Below, piece by piece: positions 37,064-47,380 of a stretch of 64,000 nt of DNA. Both the position numbers and the translations under genes were made by a program. Under the pieces are notes generated by a model. It saw nothing but the letters and a program-made list of their open reading frames with translations. It was not told the origin of the DNA and did no database searches. The stretch comes from Larix kaempferi (lineage: Eukaryota; Streptophyta; Pinopsida; Pinales; Pinaceae), in assembly GCA_027924585.1 (NCBI GenBank), contig BSBM01000779.1, positions 14,163,001 to 14,227,000 on the forward strand. The letters run 5' to 3'. The number at the start of each line of letters is the position of its first letter. The first letter of the stretch is position 1.

Positions 37064-38511
37064 TGTAATACCCTTAATTTTGTCTTGGAATGTATTTAAT
37101 CAAAATGATGTAAATGATGTAAATATGCTAATCTGGATTCCTAGTTCGGAGCTCAAGGCCAATGCTTGACTAGTGAATGGCTAGGCATGTATGATGTATA
37201 TATTTTTATTTGGACCATATGGTTGGATTATCATGCCAATTCGAAATATATGCAAATATTATGTTGGGAAATAATAAAATGGTCCAAGATGATTGTGTAA
37301 AGAGCATAGAAGGGGCTACGATTCCACTACAGGGGAAGAGGAAATGGGGTCTATGGGAGACTAAATCCTTGATTCCAAGTGTCAACCGTAAGACTCACCC
37401 AAATTCTATCATGTGCTTTGAATAATCCAATTATCTCTTTTTGGACTATTTTCCAATCGTTGAATGCATGTGTGAGGTTGGTGGGTAAAGTCACCTCATG
37501 CATTTATTGAAGCAAGGGGCTAACTGCACTTTTGTGATAGTTCTGTCATGACAAAAGTTAGTCTACAAATGCTAGGAGTCATCTCTTCTATGATTAGAAG
37601 CTATGTCAATTGTCTTTTCACTCTTAGGTCATACCATTGGATTCAAAACTCTTGGGATTCATTCTCTAATGCATGTTTATATAGTACGTAGAGTTTTCCT
37701 ATTGTTGTTCATGTCCATTACTAGACTGTTTTTAACCGTGAAATTCGAATTTGGAGAAAAAACTACATTTTTGGAAGTGAAAATAGATGGTTGTAGGTGA
37801 GCATGGATGTTGGGAAAGCTAGGAACATTTAACCATTGAGTTTTACTACTTTTGGATGCTTGAGAATCCATGGATTAATGTTACGGGAGGTTCTCCAATA
37901 GCATACAATAGGTTGGACTCTTACTGCACAAACCGGTGAGCACTGTAAGGGTTAGATTTCCTGAGAGAACTATGGATAAATGAATGGAAATACCTTCCTT
38001 GTGTTGTGTGGGACAGTTGGAAGGAGTGCCATGGCTATGATGGCTTAGAGAGACCCATGTAGAGCTTTGGTTCAGATTTTGGCTAAGCATAGAGAGTAGA
38101 GTGGGTTGTGGGATAAGAGAGAGAAGCTTGTAGGTGTTTCCTTCACCCTGGTGGCTTCATAGCTCGGCTTGGGGGTAGCCTCTCATCATAAAGAGTATAT
38201 GTTGGACAGAGTGCCTATGACTGGGTGGACAATCACTCTTACCAATTGCTTGGATCTTCTCTATTTAAATATAATTATTCTTATGTATCTCATGTGAAAT
38301 TATTTTTATTGTATTCATGTGATAGTTATGCCTGTAAATTGCATGTTATGTGTGTGGATTGTGTTATTTCCATTGTTTGTTTTTATTTCCATATCTACAC
38401 ATGCATTTTAGCTGTTATAAATTTGTAATTATGGTTATGGGACAAAATTAAGAGGCCTTGAGTTAGTTAATGTTTCCTCTGTTGGTCGGATTGAGAGATA
38501 GGGACGTTACA
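37064..38511. mobile_element. Solo LTR (1,448 bp) inserted in RNase H of the Tekay-like element
   Basis: TGTAATACCCTTAATTTTG to GGGACGTTACA. The flanks CAAGG (37,059-37,063) and CACGG (38,512-38,516) match at four of five bases. Removing the segment and one target copy restores IKDK...VVDALSRR in frame, which fixes the borders. A related start, TGTAAAACCCCCATTTTG, occurs at 60,172. No internal retroelement sequence remains. Confidence 0.85.
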
Positions 38512-39830
38512 CACGGAGAAGAAGGTTGTTGATGCACTTAGTAGAAGATTTCATTCTATGAATGCTTCATCCATTAGCATGTACAAATCAAATTTAAAAA
38601 CCAAAATTCTTGAAGCCTCCATATTAAATGAACATTACCTTCAGGTAAAACAAGAATTACAACAAGAAAATATACAACAAAAATATGAAGGTTACATGTT
38701 GGAAGACAATGGAATTCTTACATACAAAACCAGAATTTACGTTCCTAATTCAATGGACTTAAGTAAATTGGTAATGAATGAGATGCATAATGTACCATAG
38801 GTCCATATGCAAGTCATCCTAAATACCAAAAGACAATTGCAATAGTAAGAAGTCAATAGTTTTGGCCAAGAATGAAGAAATATATTGTTAATTATATAGC
38901 AAGTTGCATTGAATGTCAGAAAGTAAAGGTTGAGCATAGACATCCAACATGATTGCTTCAACCATTTCCAATACCTGAATGGAAATGGGATGTGGTGACC
39001 ATTTAATTCATCACTAAATTGACCAGGAAAAGAGAGCAACATGATTACATCATCATGCTGGTGGTGGATAAGTTAACCAAAGTTTATCACTTTATACCAG
39101 TCAAGTCAACTGATAAGGAAGCTAATATATCATAAATTTATATGAATGAAATTGTCAGGTTACACGGGATACCAAAGGTAATAGTTTCAGATAGAGTCCA
39201 AAGTTTACTTCAAGCTTTTGGAAGGGATTATTTAAACTATTTGGCTTAAATATGAATTAAAACACAACTTATCATCCACAAACAGGTGGGAAAACTAAGA
39301 GAGTCAATCAAGCTATTGAGGACATGTTAAGCATGTATGTGATGGATCAGCCATCAAAATTGGGAAGGCTACTTATATTTGGTAAAATTTGCATATAATA
39401 ATGGATATAATTCTTCTTTCAAGATGAGTCCATTTGAATCCTTGTATAGAAGAAGGTGCAATACTCCAATCGGTTGGGACAATCCAGTTGACAACGTAAT
39501 AATTGGGACAAAACTACTCAGAGAAATGGAAGAGCAGATGGTAAAAATCAGGCAGAATTTGAAAGTGGCACAGGATAGATAGAAGAGTTATGTAGACAAA
39601 TAAAGAATAGTAAAATAATTTAAAGTGGTGGATCATATGTATTTGAAATTCAGACCAAAGAAGAGTTCCCTGAAATTGGGAATTTGTCCAAAGTTTGCAG
39701 GCCAATTTTGTGGGCCATTTAAAATTTTAGATAGGAAAGGACTTGTAGCTTATGCATTAGATTACCTGCTTGTTTTCGTGTGCATAATCTGTTTCATTTG
39801 TATTTATTAAATAGTTATGTGCCTCATCCT
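38512..39830 (+). pseudogene. pol: End of RNase H and integrase of the Tekay-like element
   Basis: VVDALSRRFHSMNAS ends RNase H. Integrase: the zinc-binding region is decayed (LVMNEMHNVP, ...SCIECQKVK near 38,905-38,930). Core: PLPIPEWKWDVVTI, HDYIIMLVVDKLTKVYHFIP (first catalytic Asp in VVDK), RLHGIPKVIVSDR (second Asp), then a decayed TYHPQTGGKTKR... region where the Glu should be. C-terminal part: FAYNNGYNSSFKMSPFESLY, MVKIRQNLKVAQDR and LKLGICPKFAGQFCGPFKIL (to 39,780). Several stops and shifts. Confidence 0.85.
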
Positions 39831-40096
39831 AACCACATAATTGATTGGATTTTGATCTAGGTGGAACTAGAAAGAGATATTTCGATACAATCACTATGTA
39901 TCCTAGATCAGAAAGTTATGTTGTTGATTAATAGTTCCATCGGACAGGTAAAGGTCCAATAGACCCATTACAGTCCTAAATAAGCAATATGGGAGCTAGA
40001 GGATGTGATATTGGAGGCATACCCACAACTATTTTGAAAATGTACATAGTGTTGATGATGTACTGAGGATAGTGCATAAATTAAGGGGAAGGGGAA
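39831..40096 (+). pseudogene. Chromodomain-like C-terminal tail and polypurine tract
   Basis: Decayed frame with ISIQSLCILDQKVMLLINSS, VKVQ, AIWELEDVILEAYPQLF: the tail typical of Tekay/Del chromoviruses, where a chromodomain variant follows integrase. The purine tract AAGGGGAAGGGGAA (40,083-40,096) abuts the LTR start at 40,097. Confidence 0.75.
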
Positions 40097-41319
40097 TCTA
40101 ATACCCCAATTTGACCCCACAATGTAAATATGTAAATATTGATGTAAAAAGGCTAAAAGCCAGAGACAAATGGTCCAGATGACCAAGACTATGTAACTGT
40201 GTATATTTTTGTTATTACTATAAAAATATCTAAATGGATACATAAGAAGAAGGAATAAGAAAATATGGAGGGATATGAATCCAAAAGTGGGGAAGTGATA
40301 GAGGGATTCAACTTATATCATTAGCCTTATCCATTTAAACCATTAAACCGTGATTAAGATCCTTTCTTTGATTAAGCTTTACTTAATTATCCTAAGCCAA
40401 GATTAAGAAGTGAAAAGTGGTTCCATGTGGATGGGACACATAGAAATTTGAAATATGAGTATAAAAGTGAGTTTTCAAGCTATAAAGGGGTTCCATTCCT
40501 CATTATTAATCCACCATTCGAATTGCCTTCCATACCATTTCCATCACCTAGGGAAAATCCGTATTTAGATACTATAATAGAGAATGAAGTTGCCACTGCT
40601 GAACATGAATTTTGCATGCCATTTGCCTAGGTAGATTGGTGTGAGAGAAACCTGGCCTACAAATTGTGCCCTAGAGTCCCAATTCAAAGACTTCCTATCC
40701 AACCTTTGTTGGAGCGCCATAAGGGAATTGGAAACTTCCCGAGGGAATGTTAACTAAAAGAAGGGATCTTGTTCCTAGCATTGTGCAGGTTGATGGGGAA
40801 GGATAATTGAGGATTGAGATAGTTGTGGAGGGGGTTTAGGTACCAGTGGTTTGCATGAGAGATTCAACTGAGTAATTGGGATTCAGAAAGCCTTTCCTTT
40901 GTGGATTGATAGCCCTAGATCGGGGGTGTCCTGTCAAAATGAGGCTTGTCCTGATAGAGCCTATGGCTAGGAGGAACATCCTTCACATGTAGACAGCTGG
41001 ATAAACTTTATTTGAAAGATAAGTATCTATCTGATTATGAATGATCTGGTTTAATTCAGTGTTTCCATGTTGTTTAATTTACTATTTATAAATGTTGAGA
41101 TGCAAGGAATTTTCTTGAATTCCATGTGTTCATGTTTGTGTTTCCTATAAATTATAATGAATGCATAAGATTATCCGTGCCACCATATTCATTTATTTTC
41201 TTCTATTAAAATGGATGGAATTGGATAAAAATGAAATCGGGTATCAATGTTAAACTTTGATATGGGAATTGAGTGCCCCATAGTCTCACTAGTTAAAAGA
41301 GGTGACTGGGTACATTACA
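40097..41319 (+). repeat. Second full LTR of the Tekay-like element
   Basis: 1,223 bp, TCTAATACCC (G-to-C in the terminal TG) to GGTACATTACA. It pairs with 17,822-18,973. Unusually, it is followed by a primer-site-like GATTGGTATTAGATCCC and leader sequence instead of flanking DNA. Confidence 0.88.
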
Positions 41320-41909
41320 GATTGGTATTAGATCCCATGTTTGCAACATTTAGACTGCATGGGATGAATTTGAGTTTTACAGGGATAATTACAGGTTGCA
41401 TAGGAAGTGTATGATGAAAATTTCAAGGGAAGAATAGTGGGAAAATAATGAATAGTTCCTCAATTGTTAAAATTCAGAGCAATAATCAAATTATTGAATG
41501 ATATTTGAATGGTTGGATCAAATTTAGAGAGCAGTGGGGGTAAATTTGTGAATTTTATAAATTTTTTGGCAATGTTACAGTTTATACACAAATTGTTTGA
41601 CAAATTCCTTGAAGGAAATTCTCATGTTGAGGTGCTCAGATTGGGTTTGCAGAACTAGCAGGGGAGCAGGTGATAGATAAAATTAGGAATGGAGGATTCA
41701 TTTTTTTACAACTTGCACAGAATTTGCATCAGTGTCAAAAATTTCAGTCCTATCAAGTGATGGATATTTACCACCATATTCATTTATTTTATGTTGTTAA
41801 AATGAATGGAATTCGATAAAAATGAAAATGGGTATGAATGTTGAACTCTGATATGGGAATTGAGTGCCCTGCGGTCTCACTGGTTAAAGAGGTGATTAGG
41901 TACATTACA
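41320..41909 (+). repeat. Extra leader copy plus 3' end of a third LTR
   Basis: 41,320-41,770 repeats the leader that follows the first LTR (compare 18,974-19,430), including the primer site. 41,771-41,909 repeats the last 139 bp of the LTR (compare 41,181-41,319), ending GGTACATTACA. The flank TATAC follows. Confidence 0.85.
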
Positions 41910-42366
41910 TATACTAAGATACAATACATTCCTATTCATGATCACAAAGACAACGGTTCCACATAGATTGATTAGGCTCTAGATACAAGGATGAAATAGT
42001 TACCTTTTGTAAATTCGTTGCTTGGTGTAGATAGAATAATTGCTCGACTTATAATGTCCATGTTATGGATCATTACCATCAAAAATATTTATATATATGT
42101 TGGAAATGAAGTATTTCCTTGGTTTCGAGTTGAACCGATGATGAGGTGGATGAAATAGTTACCTTTTGTAAAGTCATTGTTTGGTGTAGATCGAATAATT
42201 GCTTGATCTAGAATGTCCATGTTATGGGATCATTAACATCAAAATTCTTTATATATATCTTGGGAATGAATTAGTTTCTTGGTCTCGAGTTGAACCCATG
42301 ATGATGACGGTGTGATGAATGATTATGTCAGAGAATCAAACCTCTTGTTTTCCATTTTTTCAATTT
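41910..42366 (-). pseudogene. gag: 5' half of Reina-type gag with an in-frame 159-bp tandem duplication
   Basis: Minus strand: MENKRFDSLT near 42,345, then FIPKIYIKNFDVNDPITW, IKQLFDLHQTMTLQKVTIS, then a second copy of the same segment (VEQLFYLHQATNLQKVTIS) and YLEPNQSMWNRCLCDHE up to the insertion border. These are the matrix/capsid N-terminal blocks of Reina gag (F.G.DP.TW..Q.EQ.F.LH). The nucleotide duplication is 41,990-42,148 versus 42,149-42,305; 159 bp equals 53 codons. The 3' half of the gene is at 17,291-17,821. Confidence 0.8.
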
Positions 42367-43080
42367 CACTACAAGAAAAACACCTTCTAGCGGAGCTTTT
42401 TAGTGTTACAAGATTTGCAAAAAATTCCAAAAAACCTCTGCTACAACATTTGTTTTTGGTAGAGAAGTTTTGTGCAAGGGTTATAACAAATATTCACTAT
42501 AACTAAAACAAGTTGGGAAGCCATAGGTTTTATAGGATTCTTTTTATTTGGTGCTTTATATTTCTGTAACGTGCACTGGTGCGCCTTCTATAAGAAAACT
42601 ACATTGGTGTGTACAAAAAATGTAAACGCACTGGTGTGTATATTATAAATAAAACCCATCGGTGATTATATGTGATAGTGACAATGTTAGTGCGTGCATT
42701 CATTTCAAATGCATTGATAGGTATGTTTTAGTGCAAACACACCGGTGCATATAATACATTTTAATATCACTGGTGCAATGTCTGAAATGCACTGGTGCTT
42801 CATATATTTTAATAAAGCACTGCTTCTTTTGTATATTCAAATGGACAGGTGAAGATGTTGTATTGTGCACTTTTTTAACTGGTGCATTTATTTTACCACT
42901 ACACACCAATGCATTTATTATATAAATGGGTACTAATGCATATATTATAACAATGAGCATCGATACATATAATATATAAAGAGCACCGGTATGTTTATTT
43001 TGTGAAAGAGCACTGGTGGCTAAAATTTGAATAGGTATCAATTCATGGAAATGAATAAAAAGGCACTAGTTAGTTGAAAT
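42367..43080 (+). mobile_element. CACTA (En/Spm) transposon terminus with subterminal repeats
   Basis: CACTACAAGAAAAACACC at 42,367 is the canonical CACTA terminal inverted repeat, preceded by TTT (possible 3-bp target copy). The next bases (GCGGAGC, AAAAAACCTCTGCTACAACATTTG) also follow the usual layout. From about 42,561 to 43,080 there are some eighteen degenerate direct units, spaced 25-30 bp, built on CACYGGTG or its variants (palindromic CACCGGTG in the best ones), each followed by an AT-rich tail. Subterminal repeats of this kind bind the element's transposase. The opposite end (TTTTTCTTGTAGTG) was not found, so the element is truncated or its end lies elsewhere. Confidence 0.72.
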
Positions 43081-43082
43081 AA

Positions 43083-44105
43083 ATAGATTTCATATGCTTA
43101 TATAGTGAATTTAAATAGATTTCATATGATGTCATGGTGAATTTAAATATATTGTGTATGCTACCATAGTGAATTATTCCATGTTGTAGATATGTAAATA
43201 TAGTATTTATTTCAGTTTAGAGATTGTGTATGGTGGTGGGGTGAATTTTCCCATGTTGCTGATATATATATATTGTTTTTTTCTTTTTTTCTTTTTAGAA
43301 ATTTTCAATTAATTATTCAAGAAACAAATATTTTTATAGTAATATTTATTTTTATATTTTAACTATTGTGTTTCGAAAGGCGTGTTGGGTACACCTTTAT
43401 TCATAGTCACAATGTAAAAATAATTCATATATTTATATTTAATCAATATTGTAACATTTTGTAACATTAAACAATCCAGTAGAAGAAGAAACCAATTTTA
43501 TTATATACAAATAAGAATCCAAAATATGGGACAACATAAAGGTCATCGATAATCAAAATGTCATTTTGACATTGTGACAATTCTTGATCACTTATCATCA
43601 TCCAATTGGGGTGATATGTCCACATTACAAAGAATGTTTGTTTTTCATAGATATAAATTCCAAAATATATAACTTCTCGTAATAGCATTCAAATGTATTG
43701 AACATCAATCATTGCATGAAGTGCTACAGTCACTTGGGATACTTCCATACCCCTATTAGAAATGTTGTCATTGATGTCAAAGAGAGATTGTGAATCTGCT
43801 AGAAATATGCATAAATGAATATTGATGCAAATAATATTAGAATTTCCTAAACTAGGTTAAAAACCACGATTTATGTTATATTACCCATGGGTTGGGGCTC
43901 TCGGCATTCATGAACAGTCATCCCATTCAAATCCAAAAACCTCAAGCTAAAATAAGTCGTCCCCCAAAATGCAAATAAAAGTGTATAAATACAAATTGAT
44001 TAATTTCTTTTTAGTGTGGAAAATGTGAAGAAAATGGAGCTCTGGAGGATGAAGAGGGGACAAAGATGAAATCAATCCAAAATGAGTTCACAACTTAATT
44101 TTCTA
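43083..44105. other. Unassigned AT-rich DNA, possibly CACTA interior
   Basis: Starts with a 36-bp tandem pair (AATAGATTTCATATG...GTGAATTTA at 43,084, 43,120 and a weaker third). A minus-strand 73-codon frame (43,467-43,688) has no recognised domain. The right limit is the insertion site of the Tat element. Confidence 0.4.
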
Positions 44106-44110
44106 GGTCT

Positions 44111-45095
44111 TGTTTTCCATATTAGTCTGTGAATGCAAACATAAGCTGACCTCCCTAGTTTAATCACTAAACTAGAAAAAAGAAATCAATCATACGTACA
44201 TTTCCCTAACTTGATCTAATAAAAAATTGAAATATAGAAGACATACCTTCAGCGGTGAGTTGTCTTCAACGATCCAATTCTCTTGCAAGCTTTCTCATCC
44301 ACTTATAAGAAGTATCTACAAAACATGTAATCCAAGCAATGCAAGAAGAAAAGTATATATAGGATTAGATTAAGTTATATATATGACCAAGGAGATATAC
44401 AATAAATGAACAACAAACCATTTATGGGAAATGAAATGCAGTATTGTATTAACATAAATGGTAAAGAGTACAACCACTTAAGCCTTGGTGTAGTATCTCT
44501 TCTCCAATGGGTTCCTCTTTGCTCCAAGATGTCACTTCAATGAAGGAAGGATAAGGATCCAAATTCTATCGCTCCTAGTGTAATTTCTCCAGCATAACCC
44601 TACTCTCAATTCCTCCTCCCCCTCACCCATGGCCAAGCCTTGAATTTATAGGGCAATATGGATAGGGGAGAGATGAGATATTTTGGGATAATGGATGATA
44701 TGTTGTCCCAACAAGTGAGGAATTCAAGTGAGATCCTAGAAAATAGGGAGGGCATCTCATCTAGATAAGATTTGGTTCTAGAAACTTCTTGAAAACCTCT
44801 TTTTTCTCCCATACAGATATCAACACGAATTGGACATGGAGAAAAGTGCTTCAAATGAGATCAACACGAGTTGATGTGAAGGAAAGATGCATCATTGACG
44901 CAGATTGACAGTAGAACAAGGTGCATCGATGGATATCAATGCATGTTGTTAATGAAGCAAAGCGCGTCAAAGTCACAAAAAAGTTGGTTGTAGGACAACA
45001 AGAGTTAAGGATCACTCACCATGGATGTGGCTTTAGGGATGGTGGAAACATGTAGTCACATGGTCTTGCATAATTAACGAAAATGCCACGTAACA
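44111..45095 (-). repeat. 3' LTR of the Tat element (left copy)
   Basis: 985 bp between TGTTTTCCATATTAG and GCCACGTAACA on the plus strand; partner of 58,184-59,169. The adjoining GATTCCCCCCCAAAG (45,096-45,110) is the complement of the polypurine tract CTTTGGGGGGGAATC. Confidence 0.92.
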
Positions 45096-45110
45096 GATTC
45101 CCCCCCAAAG

Positions 45111-47380
45111 TACAAATCTAGAGAGAAAGGTGATAGGTGAAGTACTTTGATATGGTCACGGGAGCGAGGAACCATTGGTCGGAGAACTATTGACAATAAC
45201 AAAGGAATTTGTTATACAAGATATAACACTTTGGAGCTAAATGACTCGAAACACGGTTGCTGACCAATACACTGCGAATCCATGTTGACACAGACTGACT
45301 GAATATAATCATGGCTATGAAGATACAAGCATAGATCCATGATGAGAAAATCGCACAACCATGACCAATACAAGAGTGGATCCATGTGAAAATACATAAA
45401 TGAGGCCACTGACATGATGTTCATGTGGGAACCTACTAAAAAAATATCCATCACAACCTGGGTAAACACATAATGAGGATCCCCAGGGTCTTCTACCCAA
45501 TCTTGAATCGATACGAATCTAACTATATGATTACAAGGTGTTGAAGTCGAACATAGTAGAAAACACTTGATTACTGGCCAATGATGTGAACCATTAACAA
45601 GTGTGAGGGAAATCACTAGTGATGATAATGATCCCCAAGGTATCATATCACATCCCAACAAATGTGAATGAATGAGTTGGAGTCAAACATTCGTGGAATA
45701 AATCGATGAGGTCAATGATGTGAACCCACTGTCGAAAGCGATAAGACCTACCATTGAGGCATGCAGGATTCAAGGAACTAGATGGTTTCTAAATCTAATC
45801 CCTAGATGATGTGTTGGCTTCAACAGGGATAGATTTTTCGAAGGAGGGCCATGATGTATCCCACATCATCGACATGAAACCGATATAGGAAGAATATTTC
45901 AGGTGGTAAATTAAACTAGTGTGGATTGAAACAAGGTACCTGGACTTTTAAGGATAACTGATATAACATAGAATTTGATGATTGAAAAGGTTGACACAAA
46001 TGGAGGAATCCCTTTGAACATTTTACAACATGGAAAATGACCTAGCAGCATGGACTCGATGAGATGGAGATCAAGACACAATGCAACATGAATGGATCAT
46101 TCTTAGGATGACCCAAATGAGTAAAGAGACTCATAGACTTGACACGACTCAAAGACAAATTGATTACCCAACTGTTCGGATAAAATACAAACAAGTTCCA
46201 TATTGAAGGGCGACAATGGCTGCCATAACTATGAATACAGATACATTTCCTTTCCCTTATTCCCCATCATGATTGACGAGTACCTCTTTGTTTATTAACT
46301 ATCTTGAGGAGGATGATAGATGCTCAATATAGCTCCTCCTTCAAACAAGTCCGATCTCACATGTTTTACGAACCTGAGAAAAGAGGGGTTCATCCATATA
46401 AGGGTCCTTCAATATTAAATTTGATCGAGTCCAAAGAAGGTAAACTAGGTGTCATTTCATGTTTATAGAGTTTGAAAATACTAAATAAGACTCCAAGGTG
46501 TACCTTTTCATAAATTTAGTCCCCATTCCTTAAAAAGTGAAAAAAAAATGACTAGAAGAACTCTCCCAGTCAAAGTTTGATTGAGGTATTCATTTTCATA
46601 ATTAATACTACTCGGCCCCAAAAAAGGGTAAACCAAAACTGAATAGATTCCCTTTCAAATCCTTTTATGAGCATGAAAGGAAGCAAGTTCGCTTAGCAAT
46701 CTTTTCATATTTTAAGAGTCTAAAAAGGGCTTAAAGAAAAATCCAATAGTGTCTTTGAGCATGAAAGACAGCTTGGACCATAACTTCTTTTATATGTCTG
46801 ACCTGTAACTTCAACAACAAGTTGTTAAAAAATAAATATATAAATTAATCAACAAAGAGTCTCTTAAATTGAAATGGTAAAAAGTAATAAAAGGTTACAA
46901 AGTAAAATATTAAAATATTTACCCTCAATCCAATAAAAGGGAGTGAAAGTGACTTATTTTACCATTCTATCTTTGTTCTTTTTACCAACAAGGGTAAAAA
47001 AACTCCTTGTAGTAGCAAGTTTGCGTTGAATATTGTGGGCACTTTAGGCCGTGGATTCAAGCTCCATCAACTCCAGGTAACCATCTTCACCTTCTTCTTT
47101 CAATTTCTAAGATAAAATGCTGTAAATTTCATGATTTTTTTATGGATTTGGGGTCATTTTTTAAACCTAAAATGCATTACTTGGTTGACGCAACCTGTCT
47201 TTTTGGGAACCGCATCTCGACCGATCGATGCGGCCCACAAAAAGGCCAAGTGCATCGATAGTGCACTCTGTGCAAAGTCAGGTCGCGTCGACCGTGAAAG
47301 GAAACCCCGAAGATGAAATATATGAGAATTACTTGGATTTTCTTGGATATGAAGGGTTTTTAATCCTTATCTTTGGTCTT
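45111..47380. other. 3' spacer of the Tat element
   Basis: Long spacer between the pol end and LTR, typical of Tat elements. A 149-codon minus-strand frame (45,212-45,661) is the longest here; it is rich in His, Ser and hydrophobic residues and matches nothing I know. The rest (45,700-47,000) shows no supported coding content. Confidence 0.5.

Larger units (their letters stand above)
17822..41909 (+). mobile_element. Tekay/Del-like Ty3/gypsy chromovirus with nested insertions and a third LTR end
   Basis: 5' LTR 17,822-18,973, primer site TTGGTATCAGAG, a 2-kb leader, gag, PR, RT, RH, IN, a chromodomain-like tail, purine tract and 3' LTR 40,097-41,319. Beyond that LTR, 451 bp of leader (41,320-41,770) and the last 139 bp of another LTR (41,771-41,909) follow. 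The outer flanks TATAT and TATAC agree at four of five bases, so the whole block including the extra LTR end behaves as one insertion. Gag is interrupted by the element at 21,755-34,796, and RNase H by a solo LTR at 37,064-38,511. LTR copies differ by roughly a tenth in compared stretches: an old element. Confidence 0.88.
14364..42366 (-). mobile_element. Reina-type Ty3/gypsy chromovirus, minus strand, split by a 24-kb insertion
   Basis: The element is read right to left in two pieces: 41,910-42,366 (gag 5' part) and 14,364-17,821 (rest of gag, PR, RH, IN, chromodomain, 3' LTR). The pieces join in frame across the Tekay-like insertion: the gag text on the right side (YLEPNQSMWNRCLCDHE) leads into YRFKDELISHYGEI on the left. 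The flanks TATAT (17,817-17,821) and TATAC (41,910-41,914) are the decayed target duplication of the insertion. RT is largely deleted and stops are frequent. Its own 5' LTR is not seen; the right side is cut at 42,367 by a CACTA end. The left LTR limit is approximate. Confidence 0.82.

Noticed and set aside
42700-43041. 113-codon minus-strand frame
   Set aside because: It follows the CACTA subterminal repeats and lacks domain features.
46988-47015. CTCCTTGTAGTAG as the missing CACTA 3' end
   Set aside because: It lies inside the Tat element, lacks the full TTTTTCTTGTAGTG end and has no subterminal repeats.
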